This document shows positions 35,301 through 45,200 of a DNA stretch of 64,000 nucleotides, one piece after another. The stretch lies in contig CM031858.1 of NCBI GenBank assembly GCA_018697195.1, forward strand, positions 131,267,241 to 131,331,240, read 5' to 3'. The notes under the pieces were generated by a model. That model had not been told where the DNA came from, made no database searches, and saw only the letters and a program-made list of their open reading frames with translations. A program made the position numbers and the translations under genes. The number at the start of each line of letters is the position of its first letter. The first letter of the stretch is position 1. The DNA comes from Certhia americana (Eukaryota > Chordata > Aves > Passeriformes > Certhiidae).

Positions 35301-38300
35301 GTATTTTTGGCGTCATAATGTTTGCCAGTAAAATTAATTGGATTTATTACTGCTTTTTATTTTGACTTTATTTTCAGTTGTTTAAATTGAATCCCACCAT
35401 AGATGGCAGATCAAATTTACCTGTTCTTCAATTTGGTATAGAATGGGGGGGAGAAATACTTGGAATGTTAATATCAATATGAAATGAAAGTGCAATATTT
35501 TACAACGTGTTCTGTTTTAAAATTGGTTTGCTGCAGCTTTCTCTAAGCAGACTAAACAGTCTAAGGCTTAGTCATTCCCTTCCAATATTTTTAAATTTTA
35601 TGTAACTGACCCTTTAAACCTATCATTCCATCATAAATGAATAATAAAAAAATAGAGTATGGACTTAAAAGTCTTAGAAAAAAATTATTATTAAAAATGT
35701 CAGTGTTATAAGATGATTTGAATCAGTGAAATTTAAAATTTGAATCAGACTTAAAAGTCTTAGAAAAAAATTATTATTAAAAATATCAGTGTTACAAGAT
35801 GATTTGAATCAGTAAGATTTACAGTTTCAGGTATATCACTTGTAAAGGAATCTTACTAAGGTAAGATTGATCAGTGTTACAGTTACAGCCTAATTTTTTC
35901 ACAAGCTAGAAAGAAAATAGAGAGAACAGCTTCTTAAGATAGAGAACAACTCTTAAATTTGTTCCTCTTCATATAGTTTAGAAAAATATCTTGAAGCAAC
36001 TGCATCTAGCTAGATGCTGCTGTGATTAGGCTCTGTAAAACCACTGTCATACTCATTACTTTAAAAAGCCCTCCACTTATCAATAAAGTCTTTACCCTTT
36101 TTTCAGAAATACAAGAAATTACTGTTTATATCTTGAAGTGGATATAGTTGTAAGAGTTTTTTGCATTTTTATACTGGAAATGAGCACCTGTAGAGTAAGG
36201 AAATATTCCTGAAAAAAACTTTTAATATTTGTAGATGGACTTTCTTCAGCTGATCCAAGCTCTGATTGGAATGCACCAGCAGAAGAGTGGGGAAACTGGG
36301 TAGATGAAGAAAAAGTTGCTTCCATTCCTCAGCGTGAAGAGAGAGCTGATACTCAGAAGGTAAAAGGTGGTACTTTATTCTTAGCTCCACGATTTTGTCC
36401 TTCCCACTGCCATTTCTTAAAGTGACTTGAAGGGAAATGATTAAGGCAATACCTCATCACTGTTGCGCTGGTAAGAGTAGCACCACTGTATTTGCTCTGT
36501 ACACAGAGAAGGAAAACACTGAATATTGCAAGAAGAGAAGTCACTTAGCTCCATGTTAAACCTTTCTGTCTTGCCACAATTATAAGGATTACTTTATCAA
36601 TATAAACTGGGAGGATTTAAGTCTATTTTTATAAATACTTCTTGACAATATTTAATTCTCAGTATGAAAAACAGCATTCCCATGCTACTACTGCCTGGTG
36701 GTCTGTTGCTTTTTCCATTCCTAACTCCTCTACCTGTGTAACCTGGTAGCATATAAAGAATGTAGTCTGTCTAGAATGAACTGAACAGATAAGACTGTGT
36801 TCATTGCCAGTAGTATATGCAATTCCTTATAGCTGTTAATTTATGCTTAGTCTATAGAAGGTATGTTTCATTGTCATCTTAAATGCTAAATACCTTCTGT
36901 TCCCATATGAAGATTTCAGATAGTGAAAGAGAAAAAGCAGAGCCAGTTCTTCAGAGTTCTACAAGTGGCAAATCCAAGAAAAAGAAGAAGAAAAAGAAGA
37001 AGCAGGGTGAAGAAGCTAACTCTCCTGCACAGGTAAAATACGGATGGCTTAAAAGGCAATTGCAAGGAATTCACAAAATTACCTTATCTTTGGATATTAG
37101 CATCTTGAACAAAAATTTTGGGGGAAATTAATTTCTTTATGGGATTGGATTGTCTACAATTGTTTCTCAAAGTTAAAGTTATTCTTATTTTACTAGTATT
37201 TCCTTAATTTGTTGTATTCACAAGTTGAACATGGCATAATTTGTAGTTCTGCTGGATTTATGAAAAGCACAAAGTACATGGAAAGTATTTATCCTCAATT
37301 ACTTATTTTCTGTCAAATCTGGATTCTGTACTGTAGGGATGCTTCCAGGTGAAGTTGTTCTCTGCATGGGAAGCCTTTTCTTCATGTCCTTTGAAAGACA
37401 GCTGCTTTGGTGAATATAGCTATGTACTAGAAAGAGAGAAATTGAAGTTTTCTCTTATGCTGTCTTCAAGTACAGTTGTGTGAGAATATAATGGTTTTCT
37501 GAAGTACTGTTTTAATTTGATTTATGTGAAATGGTAGGTGCCAATGCTTCAAAGTCAGTTGGTGGAGCTACTCTGCAATGAGGGAAAGAATATTTCCAAA
37601 CTAAGGATGGTTGGAGTTTTCTGTGTTACTTAAATAGCTTTTGAAGAATTGCATTCAGACAGATTTGTAAAAATAGCAAAAGCAGATTGCAGTTCACGTG
37701 GCAATTGAAACATGTTTGAATAGATGAAACAAGTACTTTCCTAATGGGAGAAAGCTTTTAATAGCTCATGATCAAAATGCGTCCTGCTTGTGTTTATTGT
37801 GACAGCCATTCATAGTTTACATTCTTTACAAAATGACCAATGATCAGTGGAATCTGACAAGATGAATTAGAGAGGGAAAGTAAAAAACTTCAGTCATACT
37901 TGCTTTTATGGTTATCACATGTTCAGGTTATTAAAAGTTCTAAGACATTTAATTGCTATTACATGAAATTTTATTTTCAAGTAGTCTATGTGGAGTGGAG
38001 CTTGTGTTGATTTCCCTTTTGAGGTTTCTTTTGAGGCAAAGTCAGTCTGGAAGCACTAGGGCTGCAGCTTTTTTTTAAATTGAAATCTGTTCTGGTCTCT
38101 GCTATGACTCTTAAGTATAAATCAGGATTAATAGTTTATGGTTAACAGGTGTTTGAGAGTGTCTTAAATGAGTCTTAAGGTCAGTGAGGGCATTCTGATT
38201 TTTTTTTTCCCATTGCTTGTGGGCTGTGTTTTAAATTACGTATGTCAAGAAGAGTCCTACTTTCTGTATTAACATAATCAGGTTTGTTACTCTACTCACT

Positions 38301-41300
38301 GTTCTCCGGCCATTCCAATTTTGTTACTTTTTCTTTCAGTCCATCAGTCTATGAAGTCATCAGTTTGCAGATAAGAACTTATCTGTATTAAATTTTTATG
38401 TAGAATGGGGAGTTTTGATAGGAGCAGACTGAACTGCTAATATGTGACAGAAGCTACCCTTGTTATAAAATTTAGTAATTTAACTTGCCAGTCGTACTTC
38501 AGACTCATTTAAAATTTGTACATTTATCTTCTGAAAATGGAACATGCTCACTTAAACACATTCATCTTTCTCATTGATTATACTTAGGTGTTCACACTTG
38601 TTTGTTGACTTCAGTGTTTGTCAAGGCAGTAGAAGCTAACTGAAGAGCTTGGAGTAAGCCAGTATGTGTTCCTTTCTGTCAGGAATCAACAGACTTAGGC
38701 TGTGACTGCGTTTTCATAGGGAAATAAGTGAAGGAATAGTGTTTCCAGTTTAAACTCAGGGACCTCTTCACAGCCACAGGATTCTTCTAGTGCCGGTAGC
38801 ACATGTAACTACTTTTCATTCCACATTTAAAATGAAAACTTTCCACTTTAGATTGTCTAAGGAGTGGAGTACAGGTTGAGACTCTTGGATACTTTGGATA
38901 TATTTTCAGTTTCTGTACTGAGGTTTACTTTACAGGTATTATGGCAAACTAAGCTGGGTTGCAAAAATATTAAAGCATAGTACAGATAGAAAACTATGCA
39001 GCTTGTATTTTAAAACTTGTAACAAAGCATAGAACCAAGAGCAGTTAAGGGTCATTGTGATACTTTGACAATGTATCAAACAAAGGGTTTAGAGTAAATT
39101 CATTTTCATTTCACATCCTTATAATTTAGCAGGAGTGGGAAGAGTTCACTTCACAAAGTGCAGTTCACTTTGAGATTGGGATTTTTGTTAGTGGATTGCA
39201 TGAAGTATCCTCCTTTCTGGGCTTTACTGGATTCTGTGGGTATTTTTATTATGATGTTCTATGCATTTTGAGTGTTAGCATAGGCTAGTATGAGCCCACT
39301 ACTTCAGTTATTCTTTTTGATAGATTTTTGGAGTTTTAGAAGCTGATTATGGCAACAAAACTCATTCACAGGGGAGAAGAGTCAGAACTGACTGCAAACA
39401 CAGGCTCTTCTTTTTCCCCTCCCACTCCCCTTTTTGTAGGATGCTGAAGAACTGGATAGAGAAGCTGGAGAGCAATTTCAGGCGGATACCTCAAAAGTTC
39501 AAGCACAGCAGGAAAGAGCTTTTTCTTTGAAGACCATAAGTACTAGTGAACCAGCTAAGGTAGGGATGCAAAATTTGATTTATGTTACAATTTAATTTGG
39601 AAGTGCTTAAATCATTTGACACATTTAATTTGTGTAGATAAGGTTACAGTAAGAGTACTGTTTCAGGTTGTATGTTTATGAATATAAGGGTAATTGAACT
39701 GTTGAATTTCAGGTAGAGGTCAGTTATGAGTTTTAAAAAGTAAGTCTACTCTGAAAAGCAGTATCTTCCAAATCAGTAGTCACTTTCTTTACTGGCAAGT
39801 TACTTTCTTGTTTGAGTATTCAAGCAATGATTTAAAACTTGGAAATTCAGAACCCTAAGAACTAATAGGTCTGAGCAAAAGACCTAGTGCATATTCTACT
39901 GTTACGTTGCAACAGAATGAAGTGTTACAACTTAATATATTGTGAGTTAAATACAGTCTAAATTGGTTTTTGATAGCTGTATTGATCTTAATGACTGAAT
40001 AAGAAAGTTTTATTTTAACCATTTCACAAACTATTTGCTTCAGCCCACAGTTGAAACATATTCTAGAGAATACAAATTCTCTTTCAGTCTTTCTCCAAAT
40101 AGCAGCTTTCTTAGATACTGCTACCCTACAAAGCATCACATTGTAGAAAGGTGTAAAATATTTAATATTTCTAGTGCCTTGATTTTTGTTTTTTTATTTC
40201 CATAAAGAATGAACAACTCTAGTCAAACGGCAGTTCAGTACCAAGAGTGTATGTCAGAGTACTGAGTTTTAATTTTTAATTGCTAAGCATTAGTTTCATA
40301 AAAACAAGATCTCAAGAGTCAAATGAAAATATTAGAATGAAATCTTTTACAAGATGCTGCAAGTAACCAAATAAAAAGTACAGAAGTACTTTTTTGGTTG
40401 AAAATGTCTTGAAGCGCACATTCAGACATATTTAAGGCTTACTCTAAATACCCTACTTCAAAGTAGAGCTTTACTACAGTTATGTACTACAGCTGATTAG
40501 TTTAGATCAGTTCAACCTTTAATTAAAGTTGGCAACAGCTGCCTATTCCATCTGAGTAGTGTATTGTTGGGTTTTGTGGTGGGTTTTTTTAAGTTGTGTT
40601 TGAAAAGACATCTGCCTGTGTATGCAAGTGGCTTTATTCCCGGAAGCGTGAATTTTTGTTTTATTTTACCTGCCTTATTGAAAACGTGTAGACAGAAAAC
40701 TCGGATAGTGACATCAAGATGGAGGGTTTCTGACTTCTAGAAAAAGGCATAATAGTGCATCCTGGAAGACCATAGCTTCTGCTGTTCAGAAATCTAAATT
40801 GATTTGGAAAATATCTGCAGTTAATTTTTTTTTTCTCACAAGCTGTCAGCACTGCCAAAATACAAGCCAAATTTCAGTAGACTTTGCTCAGTGCTTCACT
40901 GTTTATAATCACACCCAAATTCCTGGGTGATTTAATGGCATCAGCATCTCATGTAGACCTACACTGAACTTTATTTGAGGGGCTTGAGGGCTTCTGTTAC
41001 TCTTGAATCTTAAATTCAATTTATTCATATATATGTCTATGTATGGCTGTGTAAGTGGTAACTGAAACAAAACTTGTTCTATATTAAATTTGGTGTGGGG
41101 GCAAAGGACAAATGAAATTATTACTAACATTCTCTGGAACTGGAATTGATAAAGGACAACTTGTGCATTGTTGTATCTGACAGTGCAGATGGTCTGTCAG
41201 TCATTATCAAGTCTCCCTGACACCAGGTTTGGCTTCATTGTTATTTCACATGCAGAGATGCCTTCCAATGTTGTTTGACTTGGCTGTTGTAAAAGTTTTA

Positions 41301-44300
41301 GAAACGGTCTCTGAATGATGTGTGAAATGGATGATTTGAGTTTCCAAGGTAGGTAGTTTAATCTTAAGCAAATGTTCCAGAACATAGGAGTAAAATATAG
41401 GGAAAAATAAACTGAGTACAAACAAGTTATTATTCATTATATCCTCAGACATTTGATAGAGCTGAATGTTGAACCTGGTGTTTCACATCCCAGTATCTGG
41501 TGGTGGTATTTTCCCTGTGCTATATACATTGGGCTGCATTGAAACCTTTTGCATTTTATCAGGCAGGAGTTTTAAATGAAGAGAGATACCTGGAAAAAGA
41601 AGTAACAGTTTGACAAGTCACTGCTTCATTATTGAATCATAGAATTATGCACATAACTATTTATGTTATATTAAAGGCTTTATTTGTTGTTTCAGGCCTC
41701 CTTTCTGAATTAGCAGAGAATATCCTAGCAAAGAAAAGTACCCATTTTTTTCATGTTTTCATCACTACCTATTTACTGTGTCCAAAATTCAGACAGAAGT
41801 ATTTAGAAAAATGTCCAGATAGTGCTGTATTTGTATCATTACATTTGCAGTAATACTGCACACTGTAACACTCAAGCTGCAGCGTGTTTCATAGTCAACC
41901 TGAGAGAGCTGAGCTATTAAAATCTTAATTGAGTTGCTTTACCTGCTGGTTAAGTGTGACTGTCCTAAAAAAACTGTGATACCAATAGTAACTGAATTGA
42001 TTACCTTGCACTAGAAGCTTTGTGTTCTCCTTTTATTTTAGAAATCACAGTTTGTTAAGTTCATTTATTTATGTACTAATGATTGTGAACTATTAGACAA
42101 CGTTAGAATTGGCTAAGCTTGGAATTCCTGTAGTATGTGAGTTCATGCTTATTGGCATGTGTATAAAAAATACTTGGGATTACTAATTTTTCAGTAGATT
42201 GAGAGAAATACTGCAATTATGGATAGTAAAGCAACTTGTTTCAGTTGATATGTAAGAGCACAACAAACTATTCGTGAAAGGTTAGAGAACTGCTATCCTT
42301 TAAATTCATGTGTTGGGTTTTTCCAACTAAAGCTGTTTTATTTCTTGCTTAGAATAATAAGATTAAAAAATGAATTTGTATCTTTCTGCTCTCTTGAGTG
42401 TTCTGACTGAATTTTAGAGATTTTTACATTATAGTGATGGAAGCAGTACAAACTGGTGACTATGATGTAGGATCTGAACATCTGAATCTAGGGATGTAGA
42501 TTTCACTATTTGATTTTCTCAGTGCTGGGTCTTGGCTGTTGTGACACAACTGCAGCTATGATTTCTTAACTTCTTAAAATTTGGTGTTTATTGCTTGGCT
42601 GAGACACTGTGTTCTAGTACATTCCTTTTTGAACCCTTTTGTCGTTTGATGACTTGCTGTGGAATCTTACGATTTTATGTTCTGACTTTTCTTTTTGCAA
42701 TGTTGAATTTTTTTTTTCTGTTTTGTTGTAATTTTAATTACAGTAAGTGCTACACACAAGGGTACAGTTACATTTTGTCTTTGTAGTGGGAAACTTAAAA
42801 ACTAGATAATTGAAAAATACTACAAGTACCTTTTACTTGGCAGCTACTTCTGCAGTAGGTTCCTCTGAAATACTTGCTGACTGCTCTCACCAGTATTTGT
42901 TATTCTGTAAGCATACAGAGTGTTTTGGGCAGTTTATAGGAATGACTAGGGATAGTTTTTGATTTGTTTGGGATTTGAATTATCTATTTGGTGCTGTTTA
43001 ACTTGCCCGCTTACCTTGAAACCAAATGCATTTCTGTTACTGTTTTACATCTCTGTTGAATAGTCTAGAATCTTTTTAGGGTCTTGGTGATTTATAGATT
43101 TTCTTTGCATATGCTGTATTTTAAGAATTAGTGTTATCTTTGCTTGTATGCAATTAAAAATTTTGGCACTAGATGGCAGTCATAGGATTACATCCTCAAT
43201 TTAAAATTTTTAAGGATTTTAATACTGGCTTAGTTTTTCAATGCCATCTCCTCAGCAGCTGCTAAGTATACTGCCCAAATAACACCATATAAAGGGTGTG
43301 TTTTTTTGTTATACTTAAAAAGCTTTTGGAAGTTATTTTCTCTTATTTTTGTTTTTCAAACAGTCTGAGGAGGCTCCTTCGCTTGCTGTTTCTACTGAGC
43401 CATCTGTAATTGTATCAGAGAGTAATTCTGACAAGATCGCTTCCCAAGTGCCACAGATGCTGCAAGAGACAGATGTTTCTAGTCCCAATATTAAGCAAAA
43501 CAGTGTGCCTCCTCCACAGAGTAAGTATCTCTCACTGCAGTTGATTTGTCTGAAGTTAGGATGTACTTTTTCCCCATAGAGTGTAGTCAGAATGCTTTGC
43601 CCTGGGGTTGGAGTTTAAAGTGCCATATCAGATCATTGTGTGTCTTATTTATACATCTTAGCATGTTTTTAACTACCCTAAAGTTAAAAGCACTTTAATA
43701 TATTTATTTTCATTGAGAGGAAAAATTGGCTTCATATGCTTGGATGACTGAAAATGTCTTGGGATTGTCCAGTCTTTAACAGACAGTAGGATGTACTCAT
43801 CACCATCCGGACTGGAGCTCCATGCTGTGACTAAGGAATTCTGCCAACACTGTTTCAAAGGCCTGCTTGCAAGTCTTCAGCAGAGAACAGATGGTTACTG
43901 ACATTGCAGTTGACAGATTATTTACCTACCAGAATTTTGGGAAAAAATACAAATAATTCGATTTCCAGCCTACTGGCATCTTTTGATTTCTTAATTTAGC
44001 TCATTAGCATCTTTTTCCATATGCTTCCATGTAATCATAGAGAGAAACACTTGCTTATTTGGGAGTAGAAAGGTATTGGGTGAGGGTTTTTGTAGTAATC
44101 TAACAGCACAGATCAGGCTTAATTGCTGCAGGTATATTGTTTTTTGAAAATATGCTGTGCCAGAAATGTCAAGTGTACTCTCTCTTGTACTTGACAAGTG
44201 TTCATACTCAAAAGCATTTAAGTACTTGACAAAAGTGCTCACACAGTAAACAGGAAATTCAGAAGGGAAGTGAGGATGTGAAATGTATTTCTTGAAAAAA

Positions 44301-45200
44301 AGGTTGTTTTGATTCAGATTCTTTAATAAAATCAATAAATAATGGCAATCTGTGATAAGTTGCTGGCTATGTGTTGAACAACTAAATGAGTTTTTAATGA
44401 CTGCAGAAGAAACATGATGACTTCATAATTACAAAATCTCATTCAGCCACATTAATTGGCTTCTTGGTTTTGAATACATGAAACAAAGGAATATTTCAAG
44501 TCAGTGTATCAACTTAGAACTTTTTATTCTGGTTCTAAAATATGAAATCTTTTGTGATCGATTCATGCCTCAGCAATTGAAAGAACATCTCTTAGGTTCA
44601 GTATGTAAAATACTTAATATTTTTTTACCACTTTTGGCAACCAGCATGTCTTAAGGCAGTCTATTTTATTAATAACCTAGTTCTTCTATATTGGATTCCA
44701 TGTAACCACATCTTTACATAGTTCAATACTTTTAAAAATACTCTTTTTTTACATGTCACATGTGTAGTGGTTAAGAGCAGTGTAATCTGGTAAAAGTGAA
44801 CATTTAATATAAATTGTGTACATGTCCCATTATTTCTAGTAGGCCAGAAAATAACAATGAGTCTACTGTAAATAATACATTTGCAAAATTAGTTACCTTT
44901 GTGTATCACTCCAAGTATTTGTTGGGTAAAAAAGTAGGATGAAATTGTCAAGCATTGTTTTAGATGTATTTCAAATGAAATTATTTTCATTTGAAGCAGG
45001 TGAATAAAACTTCCGGATGATTGATCTGAATCACTTTGTAATGATATGGTGTGTGTTATCCAGGATTTTAAAAGCCAATTCTGTGTAAATGTTCTCAGTC
45101 CTAACATCTAATTATGTTTTGGTTTTTAGCAAAGTCTGAAGAAAGCTGGGAATCTCCCAAACAAGTTAAAAAGAAGAAAAAAGCAAGAAGGGAAACGTGA
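13937..45200 (+). CDS. MTDH: Metadherin (LYRIC/AEG-1), 13 coding exons
   Basis: Join 13937-14341, 20229-20333, 24590-24671, 25090-25269, 26698-26766, 29185-29436, 32068-32154, 33958-34056, 36235-36359, 36913-37032, 39440-39559, 43364-43520, 45130-45200. This gives 1872 nt, 623 residues plus stop, every junction GT-AG and in frame. MTDH is a single-pass membrane and nuclear/ER protein that binds the nuclease SND1 and acts in NF-kB, PI3K/AKT and splicing or RISC-related control. Seen here: an N-terminal amphipathic region, one transmembrane segment (about residues 50-71), basic clusters after it (about 77-90 and 122-134), a Lys tract (about 488-498) and a basic C-terminus (K-Q-V-K-K-K-K-K-A-R-R-E-T). 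The SND1-binding stretch has both key tryptophans (W438 and W445, equal to human W394 and W401). It is longer than human (582) mainly because of exon 7 (29 residues) and small insertions. Confidence 0.97.
14342..20228 (+). other. MTDH: MTDH intron 1
   Basis: 5887 bp. The first 140 bp still belong to the CpG island; the rest is AT-rich without recognisable repeats or genes. It contains a perfect 16-bp hairpin at 19898-19935, listed separately. Confidence 0.9.
19898..19935 (+). repeat. Perfect 16-bp inverted repeat (hairpin) in MTDH intron 1
   Basis: CTGTAGCTGTTCTGAA and its exact reverse complement flank the 6-nt loop TCAGTT. The hairpin lies 293 nt upstream of exon 2. It is short for a microRNA precursor. 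It might affect splicing of exon 2 or be chance or element debris. Confidence 0.85.
20229..20333 (+). CDS. MTDH: MTDH exon 2
   Basis: 105 nt, residues 136-170, acceptor TTTACACAG and donor AAG|GTTAGT, phase 0 at both ends. It starts P-N-G-R, as the human protein does after its first exon, and ends D-T-E-K-K-N-E-K (human E-I-D-K-K-N-E-K). Confidence 0.95.
21189..21383 (+). mobile_element. CR1 LINE 3' fragment in MTDH intron 2
   Basis: The characteristic CR1 tail is present: GTGAGGGTGGTGATACACTGG, GTTGCCCAGAGAAGCTGTGAATG, CTGGAAGTGTTCAAGGCCAGG and the closing TAGATGATCTTTCGGGTCCC..CCAACCC. About 195 bp remain, sense to MTDH. The octamer tail is degenerate (TTTTCCATGATTG). Confidence 0.95.
24506..24522 (+). 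promoter_or_regulatory. G-run motif upstream of MTDH exon 3
   Basis: GAGGGGGAGGGGGGAGGG-type runs lie about 70 nt before the exon 3 acceptor. Intronic G triplets are known binding sites for hnRNP F/H-type splicing factors, and the runs could form a quadruplex. Any function here is inference. Confidence 0.35.
24590..24671 (+). CDS. MTDH: MTDH exon 3 (lysine-rich)
   Basis: 82 nt, acceptor TTTTTATTCTAG, donor GGTACT used after the first base of a Gly codon (phase 1). It encodes S-K-K-K-K-K-S-K-G-D-S-K followed by S-R-L-D-G-K-E-V-D-E, matching the human S-R-H-D-G-K-E-V-D-E-G segment. A run of G tracts lies about 70 nt upstream (24506-24522). Confidence 0.95.
25090..25269 (+). CDS. MTDH: MTDH exon 4
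   Basis: 180 nt, phase 1 to phase 1. It carries the strongly conserved A-W-E-T-K-I-S-N-R-E-K-R-Q-Q-R-K-R-D-K-V block, then a Ser/Thr-rich stretch ending R-K-N-K-G. Intron 3 before it is only 418 bp. Confidence 0.97.
26475..26521. repeat. 27-bp-period tandem repeat in MTDH intron 4
   Basis: TGCAACATAAACACAAATAA occurs at 26475 and again at 26502, separated by TTCTTTC. It is a recent, exact duplication of the shared 20 bp. Confidence 0.9.
26698..26766 (+). CDS. MTDH: MTDH exon 5
   Basis: 69 nt, phase 1 to phase 1, acceptor TCTTTATCAG, donor AAG|GTAAAA. It encodes a low-conservation linker starting G-D-A-L-L-N-A-Q. Being a multiple of three with equal phases, it could be skipped without a frameshift. 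Confidence 0.9.
29185..29436 (+). CDS. MTDH: MTDH exon 6
   Basis: 252 nt, phase 1 to phase 1. It contains the conserved W-N-E-K-S-V-K, G-E-E-K-W, A-G-K-R-K-T-E and Q-D-T-G-D-A-N-G-N-G-K-D-W-G motifs of vertebrate MTDH. The end (V-S-L-V-G-R-P-W-K-E-R-S-L-F-T-P-I-G) is about five residues longer than the human equivalent as recalled. Confidence 0.97.
30110..30650 (-). mobile_element. ERV LTR, minus strand, in MTDH intron 6
   Basis: On the minus strand the sequence has LTR organisation: a TATA-like ATATATAAAG (plus 30416-30426), an ATTAAA polyadenylation signal (plus TTTAAT, about 30235-30240) and a terminal GGGGCTAAGATTCAACA ending in CA at 30110. The U3 part reading GGGCTGTGTTTTGGATTTGTG is one I recognise from a common avian ERV LTR family. 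The U3 start is not clear and no target duplication was found, so the far edge (about 30650) is approximate. It is antisense to MTDH. Confidence 0.7.
30940..31470 (+). mobile_element. Diverged CR1 LINE fragment in MTDH intron 6
   Basis: Old CR1 coding-region sequence: GCTTTCAACGCTGTCTCTTAC (the RT 'KAFDTVSH' area), GACAAGGGGGATGTCACAGGG, TATCATCTTTATAAGTGACCTGGA and CAGATTACACCAAACTTAAATG are recognisable in order. Many substitutions and gaps make it older than the 12318 copy. Ends are approximate. Confidence 0.75.
32068..32154 (+). CDS. MTDH: MTDH exon 7, frame-neutral cassette absent from canonical human isoform
   Basis: 87 nt (29 residues), phase 1 to phase 1, with a strong acceptor (TTTTCCTCCCCTTCCCCCACAG) and donor GGTATGT. 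It reads A-A-W-N-V-D-A-R-I-N-T-S-E-Q then a Ser/Phe-rich stretch ending P-G-V-S. In the canonical human protein the flanking exons join directly (…F-S-G-I-G then S-T-A-E-P…), so this is either an alternatively spliced exon or one lost from that isoform. Open frame, strong sites and neutral length argue that it is real. Confidence 0.8.
32155..33957 (+). other. MTDH: MTDH intron 7
   Basis: 1803 bp, AT-rich. A short CR1 3' end (32368-32437) lies about 210 bp after the exon 7 donor. Otherwise nothing is recognised. Confidence 0.85.
32368..32437 (+). mobile_element. CR1 3' terminus with octamer tail in MTDH intron 7
   Basis: The last about 70 bp of CR1 are present: GGGGTTGGAATGAGGTGAGCTTTAAGG, a decayed CCAACC-equivalent (TAACCCAAATC) and the diagnostic octamer pair ATTCTATG (32421-32428) ATTCTGTG (32429-32436). 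The extreme 5' truncation is typical of the family. Confidence 0.85.
33958..34056 (+). CDS. MTDH: MTDH exon 8
   Basis: 99 nt, phase 1 to phase 1. It encodes V-S-Q-A-G-T-S-D-F-Q-W-D-L-S, then D-D-E-W-S-G-L, matching human V-S-Q-S-T-T-S-D-Y-Q-W-D-V-S and D-D-E-W-S-G-L-N. The donor is A|GTATGT. Confidence 0.95.
34057..36234 (+). other. MTDH: MTDH intron 8
   Basis: 2178 bp, AT-rich. It contains an 86-bp tandem duplication (35662-35825) and T-rich tracts. No mobile element is recognised. Confidence 0.85.
35662..35825. repeat. 86-bp tandem duplication in MTDH intron 8
   Basis: Copy 1 starts at 35662 and copy 2 at 35748, both beginning GACTTAAAAGTCTTAG. They stay nearly identical (two substitutions seen) for about 66 bp and then diverge or shorten. 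It is a fairly recent local duplication in intronic DNA. Confidence 0.9.
36235..36359 (+). CDS. MTDH: MTDH exon 9, SND1-binding segment
   Basis: 125 nt, phase 1 to phase 0. It holds G-L-S-S-A-D-P-S-S-D-W-N-A-P-A-E-E-W-G-N-W, nearly identical to the human peptide that docks into SND1. The two tryptophans known to be needed for that contact are present as W438 and W445. The tail after W-V-D-E-E-K differs from human. Confidence 0.97.
36913..37032 (+). CDS. MTDH: MTDH exon 10, polylysine nuclear-localisation tract
   Basis: 120 nt, phase 0 at both ends. It encodes acidic D-S-E-R-E-K then G-K-S-K followed by a run of lysines and Q-G-E-E, the bipartite-like nuclear localisation signal of the family. 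The acceptor (CCATATGAAG) has a weak pyrimidine tract. A second AG at 36918-36919 would break the frame, so the first is chosen. Confidence 0.95.
39440..39559 (+). CDS. MTDH: MTDH exon 11
   Basis: 120 nt, phase 0 at both ends, acceptor CCCCTTTTTGTAG, donor AAG|GTAGGG. It encodes D-A-E-E-L-D-R-E, then A-F-S-L-K-T-I-S-T-S-E-P-A-K, which matches human A-F-S-L-K-T-I-S-T-S-D-P-A-E. Confidence 0.95.
43364..43520 (+). CDS. MTDH: MTDH exon 12
   Basis: 157 nt, phase 0 to phase 1, donor AGA|GTAAGT. It encodes S-T-E-P-S-V-I-V-S-E-S-N-S-D-K and K-Q-N-S-V-P-P-P-Q, parallel to human S-T-E-P-S-V-I-L-S-K-S-D-S-D-K and K-Q-N-S-V-P-P-S-Q. Confidence 0.96.
43521..45129 (+). other. MTDH: MTDH intron 12
   Basis: 1609 bp, nothing recognised apart from a small inverted repeat (TGTCAAGT 44167-44174 with ACTTGACA 44189-44196). 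Confidence 0.85.
45130..45200 (+). CDS. MTDH: MTDH exon 13, C-terminus and stop
   Basis: 71 coding nt ending TGA at 45198-45200. It encodes T-K-S-E-E-S-W-E-S-P-K-Q-V then K-K-K-K-K-A-R-R-E-T, the third basic cluster and invariant C-terminus of MTDH. Confidence 0.97.

Larger units (their letters stand above)
36360..43363 (+). other. MTDH: MTDH introns 9-11 (exons 10 and 11 embedded)
   Basis: Intron 9 is 36360-36912, intron 10 is 37033-39439 and intron 11 is 39560-43363. All are AT-rich with no mobile element or gene recognised. Open frames here are short and lack support. Confidence 0.8.

Noticed and set aside
36913..36919. Alternative MTDH exon 10 acceptor at the second AG (36918-36919)
   Set aside because: It would shift the frame. 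The first AG preserves frame and the match to human Q-K-V-S-D.
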